Of a stretch of 64,000 nt of DNA, positions 63,928 to 64,000 are shown piece after piece. The stretch is from Aquirufa antheringensis (GTDB taxonomy: Bacteria; Bacteroidota; Bacteroidia; Cytophagales; Spirosomataceae). The stretch's first letter is position 1. Each line of letters begins with the position of its first letter. The DNA lies in NCBI RefSeq assembly GCF_004307425.1, contig NZ_SEWZ01000001.1, positions 373,662 to 437,661 of the forward strand, in the 5' to 3' direction. A program made the translations under genes and the position numbers. The notes below the pieces were generated by a model, which made no database searches, was not told the origin of the DNA, and saw only the letters and a list, made by a program, of their open reading frames with translations.

Positions 63928-64000
63928 GGGGACAAAGTTCCCACAAAAAAATTGCTAGAGAAAGCATAAAATGATGAGCGGTGCTTTTAACGGAGATAAT

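Overview
The window looks like chromosomal DNA of a member of the Bacteroidota, most likely the order Cytophagales (family or genus cannot be fixed by reading alone). Reasons seen in the sequence: a PorP/SprF gene directly behind a giant repeat adhesin with a gliding-motility (CHU_C) C-terminus, i.e. type IX secretion; fused SecDF; two outer-membrane beta-barrel receptors of the Bacteroidota TonB-associated type; families largely confined to this phylum (GSCFA, DUF4382, DUF5777, DUF4956); almost no Shine-Dalgarno sequences; and promoters of the TTG-N19-TAnnTTTG type, clearest before tRNA-Asp and before the small gene at 12337.

Layout. 1-12.3 kb is housekeeping and metabolism: the end of an unknown gene, SixA-type phosphatase with a 48-residue membrane peptide, a tightly packed minus-strand cluster (D-Ala-D-Ala-ligase-like protein, YfiT-like DinB, NifU-domain protein, Mrp ATPase, GSCFA protein, DUF885 lipoprotein), a divergent GH63-type glucosidase with RidA, and nadA/nadC. 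12.3-22.2 kb holds secDF, an APC permease, release factor 3, a phosphosugar mutase, dapF and a second DinB protein. At 22.24 kb an intact tRNA-Asp carries a 5.6-kb AT-rich island bounded by 53-bp perfect direct repeats of the tRNA 3' end plus its terminator. The island encodes a large surface protein, a secreted hydrolase, and a coupled HTH/Fic pair of the 'mobile mystery protein A/B' type, but no recombinase; a degenerate internal boundary suggests two elements stacked in tandem.

28-49 kb: radical SAM enzyme, a 35-residue lysine-rich peptide, a flavin monooxygenase/hydrolase pair, secreted esterase, DUF4382 lipoprotein, a DMT transporter, a large metalloprotease, a phytanoyl-CoA dioxygenase-like enzyme divergent from an AraC regulator, NTF2/SnoaL-type secreted proteins, a membrane-bound AraC regulator, a fused 3-oxoacid CoA-transferase, a Gfo/Idh/MocA oxidoreductase and a WYL regulator. 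48.5-64 kb is envelope-dominated: PorP and the 1827-residue adhesin, a BASS-type transporter, a translationally coupled Rieske/beta-barrel/YceI/cytochrome c operon, a DUF4956 membrane protein and two convergent outer-membrane beta-barrel proteins.

Between genes the window is unusually rich in small structured DNA: stop codons placed inside hairpin loops, a 56-bp perfect palindrome, composite repeats with a covarying hairpin, a two-copy inverted-repeat element and 10-bp-phased CCAAAT arrays that may mark a shared regulon. No rRNA, CRISPR array, integrase or transposase was seen. All family assignments come from reading the protein sequences, not from database searches.
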